DNA of 64,000 bases from JBFLYO01 sp040756745 (GCA_040756745.1 JBFLYO010000001.1:62001-126000), one strand, 5' to 3'; shown: positions 33,716-42,523, counted from the stretch's first letter. Program-made: numbers and translations. Notes: a model not told the origin generated them from the letters alone.

Positions 33716-34316
33716 AGAGTTCGCGGATCACCTTTCTGTTGTCGAACAGATATGCGATGCCGGTCCCGACTGTCGAGAGCATGACTGTCAGCATCATGCC
33801 GAACAATACCTGCGGATGCATGAGCGCATCGATCGTTGGCCCGAACTCCGCGTACACGGGGGGGACGCTCCGACCGACGTAGAGAATAAGGATATAATAG
33901 ATGACTACAAATTGGCCAAAGGTCTTGGCCTGCGCCCCCTTAGTGGTAACGATCGGTTTGTCGAGGTATTCTGCGTAGCTGCGCAGCCCGGTAATGAGGA
34001 AATCCCTCACGATGACGATCCAGACCATCCAGGCGTCGACAAGGTTCAGGCCGACAAAAGTCAGGAGGGCCGCGGAAGAGAGGATCTTGTCCGCAAGAGG
34101 GTCGAGGAATTTGCCCCACCGCGAGGTATAACCCATTTTCCGCGCAATCCATCCGTCGTACCAATCCGTCATGGCGGCGATGACAAAAACGACGAGTGAG
34201 AGCTGAAGATAGAGAGAGGACTCCGACATCAGGAAGACCACGAACAACGGGGTGAGGATGACCCGGAGGAGCGTCAGCTGGTTCGGAAGGTTGAGCTGTA
34301 CCTCAAGCTTGGGCAT
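33690..34316 (-). CDS. pgsA: CDP-diacylglycerol-glycerol-3-phosphate 3-phosphatidyltransferase
   Basis: 208 residues. An inner-membrane CDP-alcohol phosphatidyltransferase that makes phosphatidylglycerol-phosphate. The full signature DWYDGWIARKMGYTSRWG continues into FLDPLADK, giving the Asp residues of the two-metal site. Five to six helices are visible. It follows rpmB by 68 bases and precedes pgpA, the next enzyme of the pathway. Confidence 0.94.
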   Translation of the reverse strand: MPKLEVQLNLPNQLTLLRVILTPLFVVFLMSESSLYLQLSLVVFVIAAMTDWYDGWIARKMGYTSRWGKFLDPLADKILSSAALLTFVGLNLVDAWMVWIVIVRDFLITGLRSYAEYLDKPIVTTKGAQAKTFGQFVVIYYILILYVGRSVPPVYAEFGPTIDALMHPQVLFGMMLTVMLSTVGTGIAYLFDNRKVIRELYDRFRSTR

Positions 34317-34384
34317 GGGCTGTTACCGGGGGGAGAGGATCGAGGAGGGGAGCGGCGGCAGGCCCCGCTCCTGTCGTGGCCTGG

Positions 34385-34576
34385 TCAGGCGACCTTCAGA
34401 ACCCGGTTCGACTTGATGCACGTGGTGCAGACGGTCAATCGGGTCGTGCGCCCGTTCACGATTGCACGAACGTGCTGAAGGTTGGGCTCCCAGCGACGGC
34501 GCGTGCGGTTGTGTGCGTGGCTGATGTTATTCCCGGAGACCGGCTTTTTCCCACAGATATCACAGACCTTTGCCAT
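34385..34576 (-). CDS. rpmB: 50S ribosomal protein L28, zinc-binding form
   Basis: 63 residues. MAKVCDICGKKPVSGNNISH is typical. Cys5, Cys8, Cys50 and Cys53 form a Zn site (C+ type). The start is ATG 34576 with GGAAGC upstream; eleven further in-frame residues are not conserved. It is first gene behind a strong promoter and may lead the pgsA-to-exonuclease run. Confidence 0.96.
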   Translation of the reverse strand: MAKVCDICGKKPVSGNNISHAHNRTRRRWEPNLQHVRAIVNGRTTRLTVCTTCIKSNRVLKVA

Positions 34577-34609
34577 GCTGCTTCCCGTTTCATGAAAATT
34601 GAGGAACAC

Positions 34610-34638
34610 AATATACCGAAAAAACCTCTTCCATGCAA
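34610..34638 (-). promoter_or_regulatory. Sigma-70-type promoter of rpmB
   Basis: On the minus strand TTGCAT (34638-34633), exactly 17 bases, then TATATT (34615-34610). The leader is about 27 bases. Hexamers and spacing equal those of rpmE. Confidence 0.7.
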
Positions 34639-34645
34639 CGGTTCC

Positions 34646-34674
34646 TTGAAATTCAGGGCCCCAATACGTACCAT
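34646..34674 (+). promoter_or_regulatory. Possible promoter of tsaD
   Basis: TTGAAA, 17 bases, then TACCAT. It diverges from the rpmB promoter with only seven bases between the two -35 boxes. The -10 is weaker than in the other promoters here. Confidence 0.4.
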
Positions 34675-34704
34675 AAACGGATTGAAGGAGTCGGGTTGGA
34701 ATCC

Positions 34705-35724
34705 ATGATAATTCTCGGTATCGAGACCTCCTGTGATGAGACCTCGGCGGCCGTGGTCGAGGCGCGGACGGTGCGCTCCAACGTCATTTCGTCGCAGCTC
34801 GCGCACCGCAGGTACGGCGGCGTCGTGCCGGAACTCGCGTCGCGCGCCCACCAGCGCCTGATCATCGATGTCGTGGATGAGGCCCTGCGCCGCGGCGGCA
34901 CCGCCCGGGAAGATCTCGACGGCGTCGCGGCGACTCAGGGTCCGGGGCTCGTGGGGGCGCTCCTTGTCGGCCTGAACTTTGCCAAAGCGCTCGCCTACGC
35001 CCTTGAAAGGCCGTTCATCGGAGTGAATCACATGGAGGGACACCTCTACTCCAACTTCCTCACGGAGCCTGCTCCTTCGTTCCCCCTTGTCTCCCTGATT
35101 GTCTCCGGCGGGCACACGATGCTGGTACATCTCCGCGGCCCCCTCGACCACACGCTGCTCGGACAGACGCGAGACGACGCTGCCGGTGAAGCGTTTGACA
35201 AGGTCGCCAAAATGCTCGGCCTCGGATATCCCGGGGGCCCATCGATCGAGCGACTTGCGGAACAGGGCGATCCGGAGGCGATCCGGTTCCCTCGCTCGTA
35301 TCTCGAAGACGGTTCGCTTGACTTCAGCTTCAGCGGGATCAAAACGGCTGTCCTGTACTACCTCAGAAAAGAAGGTGTGGGGGAGCTGGGCGCGGCGCAC
35401 ACCGCCTGGAGTGAACGACGACTGGCGGATGTCTGCGCGAGTTTTCAGGCCGCCATTCTGGATGTGCTCGTTGCGAAGACACTTGAGGCGGCCCGCCGGA
35501 CGACTGTGCGGGAGATCGCAATTGCCGGTGGTGTGTCCGCAAACGGCGCACTGCGCCGTCGTCTTTCCGCGGCGGCGTCCGGGCTTGGCTGTTCGGTGTT
35601 TACGCCCCCACTGGAGTATTGCATGGACAATGGTGCTATGATCGCCTATGCCGGCTCCTTGCGCCTCAACCGCGGCATGACGTCGCCGGCCACGCTTCCG
35701 GCCGACGCCGGACTCTCGCTCTGA
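34705..35724 (+). CDS. tsaD: tRNA N6-adenosine threonylcarbamoyltransferase TsaD
   Basis: Transfers the threonylcarbamoyl group to A37 of ANN-decoding tRNAs. 339 residues. MIILGIETSCDETSAAVV at the start, metal-binding His109 and His113 in VNHMEGHLYSNF, VSGGHTMLV, DDAAGEAFDKVAK and IAGGVSANGALR are all present. An in-frame ATG 72 bases upstream gives a non-conserved tail that overlaps the promoter. It starts a run with the GT-C/TPR protein and mltG. Confidence 0.96.
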   Translation: MIILGIETSCDETSAAVVEARTVRSNVISSQLAHRRYGGVVPELASRAHQRLIIDVVDEALRRGGTAREDLDGVAATQGPGLVGALLVGLNFAKALAYALERPFIGVNHMEGHLYSNFLTEPAPSFPLVSLIVSGGHTMLVHLRGPLDHTLLGQTRDDAAGEAFDKVAKMLGLGYPGGPSIERLAEQGDPEAIRFPRSYLEDGSLDFSFSGIKTAVLYYLRKEGVGELGAAHTAWSERRLADVCASFQAAILDVLVAKTLEAARRTTVREIAIAGGVSANGALRRRLSAAASGLGCSVFTPPLEYCMDNGAMIAYAGSLRLNRGMTSPATLPADAGLSL

Positions 35725-35730
35725 GCCGGG

Positions 35731-37713
35731 ATGACGGCGACTTCCGTGGCCGACTCTCTCACGTTCCGTCGCTACGCTTCCCTTGCGGTCGTCCTGATCC
35801 TTGGTGGGGCGCTCTGGGCTTCCCTCACGGTGGTGGAAGCCTGGAAGTCAAACGGCGAGCCCTCCTTCCCCCTCGATGACATCTGGATCCACCTGCAGTT
35901 TGCCAGAAACCTGCACGACTTCGGTTCGTTCTCATACTTCCGCGGCGCGATGGCGACCGCGGGCTCGACCTCGCCATTGTACACATTCATACTCGCCAGC
36001 GGCATGTTTCTCACCTCCGATCACCTGGTGCTCTGCGCCGTGCTTGGGATCCTGTCATATGCATTGGCCGGGTATTTTCTGTTCCTGCTGGCGTACAAGC
36101 TGTTCGGAGACGCGCCGTGGTTTTCGCTGGCTGCCGTTCTCCTCTTCATGCTGGAACCACGTCTTCGCTGGGGCGCGCAATCGGGGATGGAGACGTTGCT
36201 CTTCGTCGCCGGGGTGCTTGCTTCGCTCTGGGCATTTGCCTCTTCCAGGCGAACGGCACTGGGATTCATTCTTGCGACGCTCCTGTGGGTCAGGCCGGAA
36301 GCGATGGTGCTCATAGGAGTATTTGCCGCGGCTGAGGCACTGGCGGTAATCTTGTCGCTGGCTTCGGATGAGAGGCATGGGGTCGCGTCGACCGCGTCGG
36401 AGTTCTGGTCTCGTGTCCGGCTCCCACTGGCATTCATCGCGCTTTCGTTTCTGGGCTATGCTCTTTTCAACTACCGTCTTTCCGGAAGTCCGTTCCCCAA
36501 CACGCTTGCCGCGAAGATAGCGTACTACGGTGTCGGAAGTCAGGAATACTTGTCAAAGGTCGCTGCCTACCTTGCGGGTGGGCACTTCCTGATCGTGGCG
36601 CCTCTGGCGGTTGCAGGGTGTGTAAAGGCGCTTGCCGATCTCGTCGGACGCAGAGGAGTCTCAATGGTGCCGCTCGTCCTTTGGGGCACGGCCCTCGTCG
36701 TCATGTACGGGATGAAGCTCCCGTACCTGTACCAGCAGGGGAGATACCTGATGCCGGTGCTCCCAATCCTGCTTCTGCTCGCTCTGGCCGGACTGCACGT
36801 GCTGACCGGTCTCCTGTTCGGTCGCCTCGCGTTGAGCCGTCCGACGGTGCGCAGTACCATTGTTGCGGGGACGGTCGTCCTGGTGATTTCGGTGCACTCC
36901 GTTGTCCGCGGAGCCGAAATCGACAGAGACTACGTCGATTCCTGCCGGTACATCACGGAACGCCACGTGGCCACGGGACGCTGGCTTCACGACCACACCC
37001 CCGAGGATGCCGTCGTCGCCACGCACGATATCGGGGCAATCGCTTACTACTCCGGCCGGAAGGTCGTTGATGTTCAGGGCGTCGTCACCCCTTCCGCGGT
37101 CCGGGTGCTCAGTGACCTCGATTCCCTCAAGAGCTTCCTTGTTGCAAGCGGTGTAAGCCATCTGGCCGTCATGCGCCTGTGGTACGACGTGGTAAATGTC
37201 TCTCCTCTCTTTGCGAGTCGACACGAGCCACCAGAGGTGATGGAAGTATTCGCATTCGATTCTGCACGGCTGCATTTCGTCACGCGTGCGGTGTCTGATG
37301 CAACTCAGGCAGGCCTTGACAATCTTGCCCGCGGGAATGTGGCACTCGCGGGGCCGATTCTGGAGTGGGCCGTGCAGGTTGATCCGCTCTCTTCCCGCGC
37401 ACAGTTCGGACTCGCGCTTGCACGCCGGGCCGTCGGTCAGCGCGGACGTGCCGAAGAGGCACTCCTGCGGGCCATTGCCCTCCAGCCCGACCTCTGGAGT
37501 GCGCAGGTCGTCCTTGCGCAGCTTGAGATTGAGGGGGGAAGGGTCGATGAAGGGATTCAACGGCTCGAATGGGTGATCGGGCAACACCCGGATTATACGA
37601 TAGCCTATCGTCTGTTGGCGGAGACGTACGCGGAAACCAAAGGAGACTCGCTGCGGGCTCAGGAAGTCCGCGATCAATACCGGCGCAACGCCGGGAAGGG
37701 GGAACTATTCTGA
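35731..37713 (+). CDS. Polytopic GT-C-like glycosyltransferase with C-terminal TPR
   Basis: 660 residues. The N-terminal two thirds have about 10-12 transmembrane helices. Asp49-Asp50 in PLDDIWIHLQFARN sit in the first periplasmic loop, where GT-C enzymes carry catalytic acids; STSPLYTFIL and SGMETLLF follow. The C-terminal part (from about 515) is soluble and shows TPR-like repeats (GRAEEALLRAIALQPDLW, GIQRLEWVIGQHPDYT). It probably transfers a sugar from a lipid carrier to an envelope acceptor; donor and acceptor are unknown. It begins seven bases after tsaD and its end touches mltG. Confidence 0.75.
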   Translation: MTATSVADSLTFRRYASLAVVLILGGALWASLTVVEAWKSNGEPSFPLDDIWIHLQFARNLHDFGSFSYFRGAMATAGSTSPLYTFILASGMFLTSDHLVLCAVLGILSYALAGYFLFLLAYKLFGDAPWFSLAAVLLFMLEPRLRWGAQSGMETLLFVAGVLASLWAFASSRRTALGFILATLLWVRPEAMVLIGVFAAAEALAVILSLASDERHGVASTASEFWSRVRLPLAFIALSFLGYALFNYRLSGSPFPNTLAAKIAYYGVGSQEYLSKVAAYLAGGHFLIVAPLAVAGCVKALADLVGRRGVSMVPLVLWGTALVVMYGMKLPYLYQQGRYLMPVLPILLLLALAGLHVLTGLLFGRLALSRPTVRSTIVAGTVVLVISVHSVVRGAEIDRDYVDSCRYITERHVATGRWLHDHTPEDAVVATHDIGAIAYYSGRKVVDVQGVVTPSAVRVLSDLDSLKSFLVASGVSHLAVMRLWYDVVNVSPLFASRHEPPEVMEVFAFDSARLHFVTRAVSDATQAGLDNLARGNVALAGPILEWAVQVDPLSSRAQFGLALARRAVGQRGRAEEALLRAIALQPDLWSAQVVLAQLEIEGGRVDEGIQRLEWVIGQHPDYTIAYRLLAETYAETKGDSLRAQEVRDQYRRNAGKGELF

Positions 37714-37718
37714 CGCTG

Positions 37719-38744
37719 GTGGAACGACGGTCGTTGTTGATCGGAGGGGGGGTGCTTCTTGCGCTCCTCGGCGGCGCCATCGGGGCGGGGCTCTGGGTGT
37801 TTTACGGCGGGAATTACTTCGACCAGGGAAATGAGCGGGTCTTCACCGTCAACCGCGGCGAGAGCTTCATCTCGGTAGTCGACAGCCTTGAAGCACAGGG
37901 AATCATCCGAAGCCGGGAGCTGTTCGTCTTCGTGGCGAAGGTGTATGGGGGGACGGAACGCATCCAGGCAGGAAAGTATGGTCTCGTCAGCGGTATATCC
38001 AATGCCGAGTTGTTCCAGATGCTCCGCTCCGGCAAAGGGAACATGCTCATCCACGTCACGATCCCCGAAGGATCGCGGATCAGGGTACAGGCAAGACTGT
38101 TCGCTCGCACGCTCGGCATCGATTCCGCTGCGTACGCGCGCCACGCATTTGATCCCTCCTTCGCGGCGGCCCTGAGGATACGCCAACCCAGCCTTGAAGG
38201 ATATCTTCTCCCCGATACCTACGGCTTCCACTGGGAACAGGACGAGCGCGACATCCTCCGACGACAGGTGGACAATTTCCGGGCCTTTTTTGCGGACTCA
38301 CTTGAACAGCGGGCCGCAACGTTCGGATGGGATGTTCACACGATGTTGACATTTGCCTCGATCGTGGAAGGAGAAGCTGTACTTGACGAGGAGAGAGCGA
38401 TCATCGCAGGGGTGTATCACAACCGCTTGCGGCGGGGGATGAAGCTGGAAGCGGACCCAACGATTCAGTACCTGCTGCCCGACGGGCCGCGGCGGGTCCT
38501 GTATTCCGACCTGAAGGCTGATAATCCCTATAACACATATCGTTACCCCGGATTACCCCCCGGGCCGGTCAACAACCCGGGGAGGGCTTCCATCCTTGCC
38601 TCGCTCTATCCGGTGCGGCATGATTACCTGTTCTTCGTGGCGAACGGCAAAGGGGGGCACTGGTTCACCCGGACGTATGACGACCACCTGCGCTACGTCA
38701 GGCTCTTCAAGCGGTTCAGAATGCGACACACGAATAACGGGTGA
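37719..38744 (+). CDS. mltG: Endolytic murein transglycosylase MltG (YceG-like)
   Basis: 341 residues. Cleaves nascent peptidoglycan strands at the inner membrane. One N-terminal helix (about 7-30) is followed by a LysM-like domain (RVFTVNRGESFISVVDSL) and the YceG domain with the catalytic Glu in LTFASIVEGEA, ADPTIQYLLPDG and PGLPPGPVNNPGRASI. The start is uncertain. GTG 37719 is 15 bases from GGGGGA; CTG 37710 or ATT 37707 would be closer to it and would overlap the previous stop. Confidence 0.92.
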   Translation: MERRSLLIGGGVLLALLGGAIGAGLWVFYGGNYFDQGNERVFTVNRGESFISVVDSLEAQGIIRSRELFVFVAKVYGGTERIQAGKYGLVSGISNAELFQMLRSGKGNMLIHVTIPEGSRIRVQARLFARTLGIDSAAYARHAFDPSFAAALRIRQPSLEGYLLPDTYGFHWEQDERDILRRQVDNFRAFFADSLEQRAATFGWDVHTMLTFASIVEGEAVLDEERAIIAGVYHNRLRRGMKLEADPTIQYLLPDGPRRVLYSDLKADNPYNTYRYPGLPPGPVNNPGRASILASLYPVRHDYLFFVANGKGGHWFTRTYDDHLRYVRLFKRFRMRHTNNG

Positions 38745-38763
38745 ACGGAAGGATGATAAAAAA

Positions 38764-38841
38764 GGGATCCCCCGGACCAAGCCATCAACGTCACCACCCA
38801 CCATCGACGCGTCACAGCCAACATCACGGTCCGGGGATCCC
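38764..38841 (+). promoter_or_regulatory. Long-stem inverted repeat in the leader of the Ig-like lipoprotein gene
   Basis: GGGATCCCCCGGACC (38764-38778) pairs with GGTCCGGGGATCCC (38828-38841): 14 base pairs with a single bulged C, around a 49-base loop that is rich in C and A and poor in G. No T-run follows. It occupies most of the mltG-lipoprotein gap. Confidence 0.7.
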
Positions 38842-38888
38842 TCACGTTCCCCATGACTTCTGCGAGGTCTCATGAACCTCACACTCTC

Positions 38889-40625
38889 ATGAACGCCGGC
38901 CTCCTGCAAATGGTTCCACGCGCGCAGAACTATTTTTGGCCAATAGTATCGATACCTGTCTGCGCGTGGCTTTTCTTCAGTTGCGCAGGCCAGGTGCCGC
39001 CGGGGGGCGGACCGGTGGACACCATTCCGCCGACGGTCATACGGACCGATCCCGACACCAACGCAGTGAGAGTCGATACACGGTCGGTCACCCTGGAGTT
39101 CAGCAAGTACGTCAACCGCAGGACGCTGGAGGAGTCTGTGTTTATTTCGCCGTATGTGGGCGACCTTGAGTTCGAGTGGAGCGGCCGGGAAGTGACGGCG
39201 CGCTGGGCCGACTCGTTGCGGCGAAATACGACCTACGTCGTTACGATCGGGACTGACGTCGCCGACATCCGCGCGGGAAACAGGATGGCGTCCGCGTTCA
39301 CATTGGCGTTCTCGACAGGAGACTCGATCGACCGCGGTTATGCGGCGGGGCGTGTGTACGACGACAAGCCGGAAGGTGTGATGGTCTTCGCGTACCGACT
39401 GGCCGGCGGAAGAGGGGACACACTTGATCCGTCGCACTCAAAGCCTGACTACATTACGCAGACGGGGAAAATCGGCACATTTGAGCTTTCACATCTTGCC
39501 TTCGGGACCTACCGGCTCATCGCGGTCCGCGACGAATACCGCGACCTGTTATACGAGAAGCAGGTGGACCAGTACGGCGTAGCGACGGGGGATGTTGTGC
39601 TCAATGACTCCGTCCCGCGCATTAACGGAATAGCGTTCCGCCTCGCAAAGGAGGACACGACGCGCCCCTTCCTGGCAGGCGTGAGGGCGCGGGACCGCTA
39701 CCGAATATCCGTGCGGTTCAGCGAACCAATCGATTCGGCGTCCATCGGCCGTGCCAGAGCTGTGGTGGTCGATACGCTCACGGGCATGGAGGTCCCCGTT
39801 CGACTGCTGTATCAGGAGCGAACTCAGCCCTCTCTTGCAGGAGTTCTGACAGCCGCGCCGCTTGACAGCCCTGCAACCTATCGAGTACGTGTTGCCGGGG
39901 TGGCTGACCGCTCCGGCAATCGTATCGACTTTGCCTCGCCGGGAGAGCTCATCGCGGGAATCCTTCTGCCCGACACGCTCCGTCCAAGGATCACCGTTCG
40001 CGATATGCGCGACAGTGTTCGGGGTGTTGCGAATGACCTTCCCATTGAGGTGCTGTTCTCGGACCCTGTCGCCCAGCCGCCCCTCTCGAACGCCGCCGTT
40101 GGGCTTTTCGACAGCACCCGCTCAGTGGTGGAAGCCCCGATCACATGGACCGGACCCGCTTCGCTTGCACTGGTGCCGCGTGCACCGCTGAACAGCAAGG
40201 CATGGTATGTCGTCAGGGTGGTCATGGATTCCGTCCGTAGTCTCCTTGGGAGAGGGTACAGGGATTCCACATTTGTGCTGCGGTTTCAGACGGTCGATCT
40301 TCGTGCGACGGGGACGTTCAGCGGTGTCGTGGAGGACCTGGAGGGAGCGCGCGGGAAGGGAAGAGTGTTTGTGACCGCGACGAAAGTCGACGGCGCGGGA
40401 AGAAACGTTTCGATTACCCTCAATTCGCCGGGACTTTTCAGCTTCGATCACCTTGCAGAAGGGAAGTACGTGCTGATTGCGTATCGCGACGCTGACAACT
40501 CCGGGAATTTCTCCTTCGGGCTTCCATTTCCGTTCACGCCGGCGGAGCGGTTCGTCGTCTCTGCAGACACCGTTCGGGTGAGAGCGCGATGGAGCGTGGA
40601 AGGTGCGGTGTTGAAGTTCAGGTAG
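38889..40625 (+). CDS. SbsA-type Ig-like domain lipoprotein
   Basis: 578 residues. A lipoprotein signal ends LFFSC near residue 28, then PPGGGPVDTIPPTVIRTDPD leads into one bacterial Ig-like (SbsA/Big_5) domain up to about 145. Further beta-rich modules follow, including a carboxypeptidase-regulatory-like fold near the C-terminus (GVVEDLEGARGKGRVFVTAT, LAEGKYVLIAYRD). This layout is common in Bacteroidota and Ignavibacteria; function unknown, presumably structural at the cell surface. ATG 38889 overlaps the stop of a six-codon frame with its own GAGG site; ATG 38853 would be a longer, less likely start. Confidence 0.8.
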   Translation: MNAGLLQMVPRAQNYFWPIVSIPVCAWLFFSCAGQVPPGGGPVDTIPPTVIRTDPDTNAVRVDTRSVTLEFSKYVNRRTLEESVFISPYVGDLEFEWSGREVTARWADSLRRNTTYVVTIGTDVADIRAGNRMASAFTLAFSTGDSIDRGYAAGRVYDDKPEGVMVFAYRLAGGRGDTLDPSHSKPDYITQTGKIGTFELSHLAFGTYRLIAVRDEYRDLLYEKQVDQYGVATGDVVLNDSVPRINGIAFRLAKEDTTRPFLAGVRARDRYRISVRFSEPIDSASIGRARAVVVDTLTGMEVPVRLLYQERTQPSLAGVLTAAPLDSPATYRVRVAGVADRSGNRIDFASPGELIAGILLPDTLRPRITVRDMRDSVRGVANDLPIEVLFSDPVAQPPLSNAAVGLFDSTRSVVEAPITWTGPASLALVPRAPLNSKAWYVVRVVMDSVRSLLGRGYRDSTFVLRFQTVDLRATGTFSGVVEDLEGARGKGRVFVTATKVDGAGRNVSITLNSPGLFSFDHLAEGKYVLIAYRDADNSGNFSFGLPFPFTPAERFVVSADTVRVRARWSVEGAVLKFR

Positions 40626-40634
40626 GGGGGCGTA

Positions 40635-41135
40635 TCACCGGGGCGGGGTGCCGGGGTGTCTCAGCACCTTTTCGGGAACGGTCCAGGCGTCCGCGAACCC
40701 CTTTTCCGCTGCAAGCCGTGCAAACCTGTCGGCCTCATAGCGTGCCCGGAAATTCCCCACCCTGATCTTGTACGTGGGGGGGTCGTATTCGAGATAGATC
40801 CATTCGCCAGGGAAGTACGATTCGGCCTCCGTCTTCCTTGCCTGCGCCGCGTCGATGTTCGTGGTGGAAAATATCTGCACCCGGAACCCCTGCACATACT
40901 CCTCTGCCTCGGTTGCTGCCGTGTCGGCAGTGACGGGCGTTTCTCTGCCGGTCAGATGGCCTGCTGAATCGCGTTGCATTGCATTCCCCGGGGCGGGATC
41001 GTGGTCGGATGGGCGGAAGTCTGCTTCGTAGCGTCTCAACGTCTCCGATGCAGCAGCGTCCCCCTCCTCTTGCGATTGCTGCGACCCGGCGCAGCCCGCG
41101 AGCACCAACACAAAAAGCATTGCGAACCTTTTCAT
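40635..41135 (-). CDS. SPOR-domain lipoprotein
   Basis: 166 residues. MKRFAMLFVLVLAGCAGSQ has a lipobox with Cys15. An acidic/Thr-rich spacer is followed by a C-terminal SPOR domain (about 85-155; YVQGFRVQIFSTTNIDAAQAR, then YKIRVGNFRARYEADRF). SPOR domains bind denuded glycan strands at division sites. It follows a second SPOR lipoprotein after three bases. Confidence 0.85.
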   Translation of the reverse strand: MKRFAMLFVLVLAGCAGSQQSQEEGDAAASETLRRYEADFRPSDHDPAPGNAMQRDSAGHLTGRETPVTADTAATEAEEYVQGFRVQIFSTTNIDAAQARKTEAESYFPGEWIYLEYDPPTYKIRVGNFRARYEADRFARLAAEKGFADAWTVPEKVLRHPGTPPR

Positions 41136-41138
41136 TCG

Positions 41139-41615
41139 TCACCGTTTCAGCTGGACGACCCAGGAATCCTTGTACTCGCCAGGGTAGGCCTGCAGCATCT
41201 GCTCGCGGAATTTGCGGGCGCTTTCCCGCGATTCAAAAAAGCCAAGGCGTATCTGGTAAAGGCCGAGCCCGGCGTGGTAGTCGTTGAGAACGGGCATCCG
41301 GTACCGCTGCCGGGCTAGTGCCTGGACGGCGCTGGCGTGGTGGGGGTCCTTGAATGCGCCGATCTGGACCATGTACCGGATCTGAATGATGCGCCCGCCG
41401 ATCGGAGGCGTGGAGCGTTCCGATCCATGGACCGCGGTGACTGTGTCGGTACGCGTTTCAAACTCCAGCGTTCGGCGTGGTTCCGCGGTGGATGCGGGAT
41501 GGGGTGGGGGCGGCGCCGGCAGCGGCTGTTCGGCGGTCGATTCCTCGGTCGAACCACAGCCGCTCATCGCTGCGGCGAAGGTGCATGCCAAGAGGAGCAT
41601 GGGGGATGATTTCAC
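41139..41615 (-). CDS. SPOR-domain lipoprotein
   Basis: 158 residues from GTG 41615, which has GGAG nine bases upstream. The signal LLLACTFAAAMSGC carries the lipobox Cys at 20, followed by a Pro-rich linker. The C-terminal SPOR domain reads YMVQIGAFKDPHHASAVQAL and YQIRLGFFESRESARKF. It lies between deoC and the other SPOR gene; the pair looks like an old duplication whose linkers have diverged. Confidence 0.85.
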   Translation of the reverse strand: MKSSPMLLLACTFAAAMSGCGSTEESTAEQPLPAPPPPHPASTAEPRRTLEFETRTDTVTAVHGSERSTPPIGGRIIQIRYMVQIGAFKDPHHASAVQALARQRYRMPVLNDYHAGLGLYQIRLGFFESRESARKFREQMLQAYPGEYKDSWVVQLKR

Positions 41616-41634
41616 CTGGAGGTGCTCCGCACGC

Positions 41635-42516
41635 TTAGTATGCTTTCCCCGCCGGCTCCGGCTCGCCGCTGACGATCTTGACGCTTGCACTCGCACCGAT
41701 CCGATCGGCACCGCTTGCCACCATGGCGAGGGCGTCTTCCCTGCTCCGGACGCCGCCGGAGGCCTTGACACCCATGGCCCTTCCCACGACTCTCCTCATC
41801 AGTGCGATGTCACCCGCCGTCGCTCCTCCCTTGCTGAAGCCGGTCGAGGTTTTCACAAAATCAGCGCCGGCCCGTTTCGCAAGAACGCACGCCTTGATCT
41901 TTTCTTCGTCGGTGAGAAGTCCCGTCTCGATGATCACCTTCGTCAGAACCCTTGAACGCCGTGCCGTACTCGTGACGGCGAAGATGTCGGACTCCACCGC
42001 TTCAAAGTCTCCCGACTTGAGCAGTCCGACGTTGATCACCATATCCACTTCCTGCGCACCGTCATGAATGGCCTGCTCCGTCTCGAAGGCCTTCGCGGCC
42101 GTCGAGGTGCTTCCGAGCGGGAAGCCGATGACCGTACAGACTTTGACAGCGCTCCCGCGGAGCAATCGGGCACAGAGGGGAACGTAACCGGGGTTCACGC
42201 ACACACTGGCGAACCCGTACTTCACGGCCTCCCGACAGAGCTTTTCGATGTCGCTGACAGTAGCCTCCGGCTTGAGGAGCGTGTGATCGATCATGCCGGC
42301 GAGGTCTGCTTCAATCCCCCCCGCATCCTCGATTCCCATCCCCGACGTCACACGGGACGCGCCGTTGCCGACGATGTTCCGCACCCCCTCTTTATTATGG
42401 ACGACGCACAGGTTATCCGTGCACACCCCATCCTTGCAGCACGTATGCTGATGCACGCCTTTGAGCTTTTCGGCGAGGATTTCTGAGATGATGCGATCGA
42501 CGGCTTCCCGGTTCAT
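41635..42516 (-). CDS. deoC: Deoxyribose-phosphate aldolase with N-terminal extension
   Basis: 293 residues. The class I aldolase core starts near residue 73 (MIDHTLLKPEAT) and has Asp158 in EVDMVINVG, the Schiff-base Lys222 in DFVKTSTGF and Lys251 in KASGGVRS, so it should interconvert deoxyribose-5-phosphate with acetaldehyde and glyceraldehyde-3-phosphate. The first 70 residues are extra. Residues 1-20 (MNREAVDRIISEILAEKLKG) form an amphipathic helix, then Cys26, Cys27, Cys32 and Cys37 lie in CCKDGVCTDNLC. The helix resembles encapsulation peptides of bacterial microcompartment enzymes (inference). No shell-protein gene is in the window. Confidence 0.93.
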   Translation of the reverse strand: MNREAVDRIISEILAEKLKGVHQHTCCKDGVCTDNLCVVHNKEGVRNIVGNGASRVTSGMGIEDAGGIEADLAGMIDHTLLKPEATVSDIEKLCREAVKYGFASVCVNPGYVPLCARLLRGSAVKVCTVIGFPLGSTSTAAKAFETEQAIHDGAQEVDMVINVGLLKSGDFEAVESDIFAVTSTARRSRVLTKVIIETGLLTDEEKIKACVLAKRAGADFVKTSTGFSKGGATAGDIALMRRVVGRAMGVKASGGVRSREDALAMVASGADRIGASASVKIVSGEPEPAGKAY

Positions 42517-42523
42517 GCGGGGG

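Noticed and set aside
38764..38841. Rho-independent terminator after mltG
   Set aside because: The loop is 49 bases long and no T-run follows the stem.
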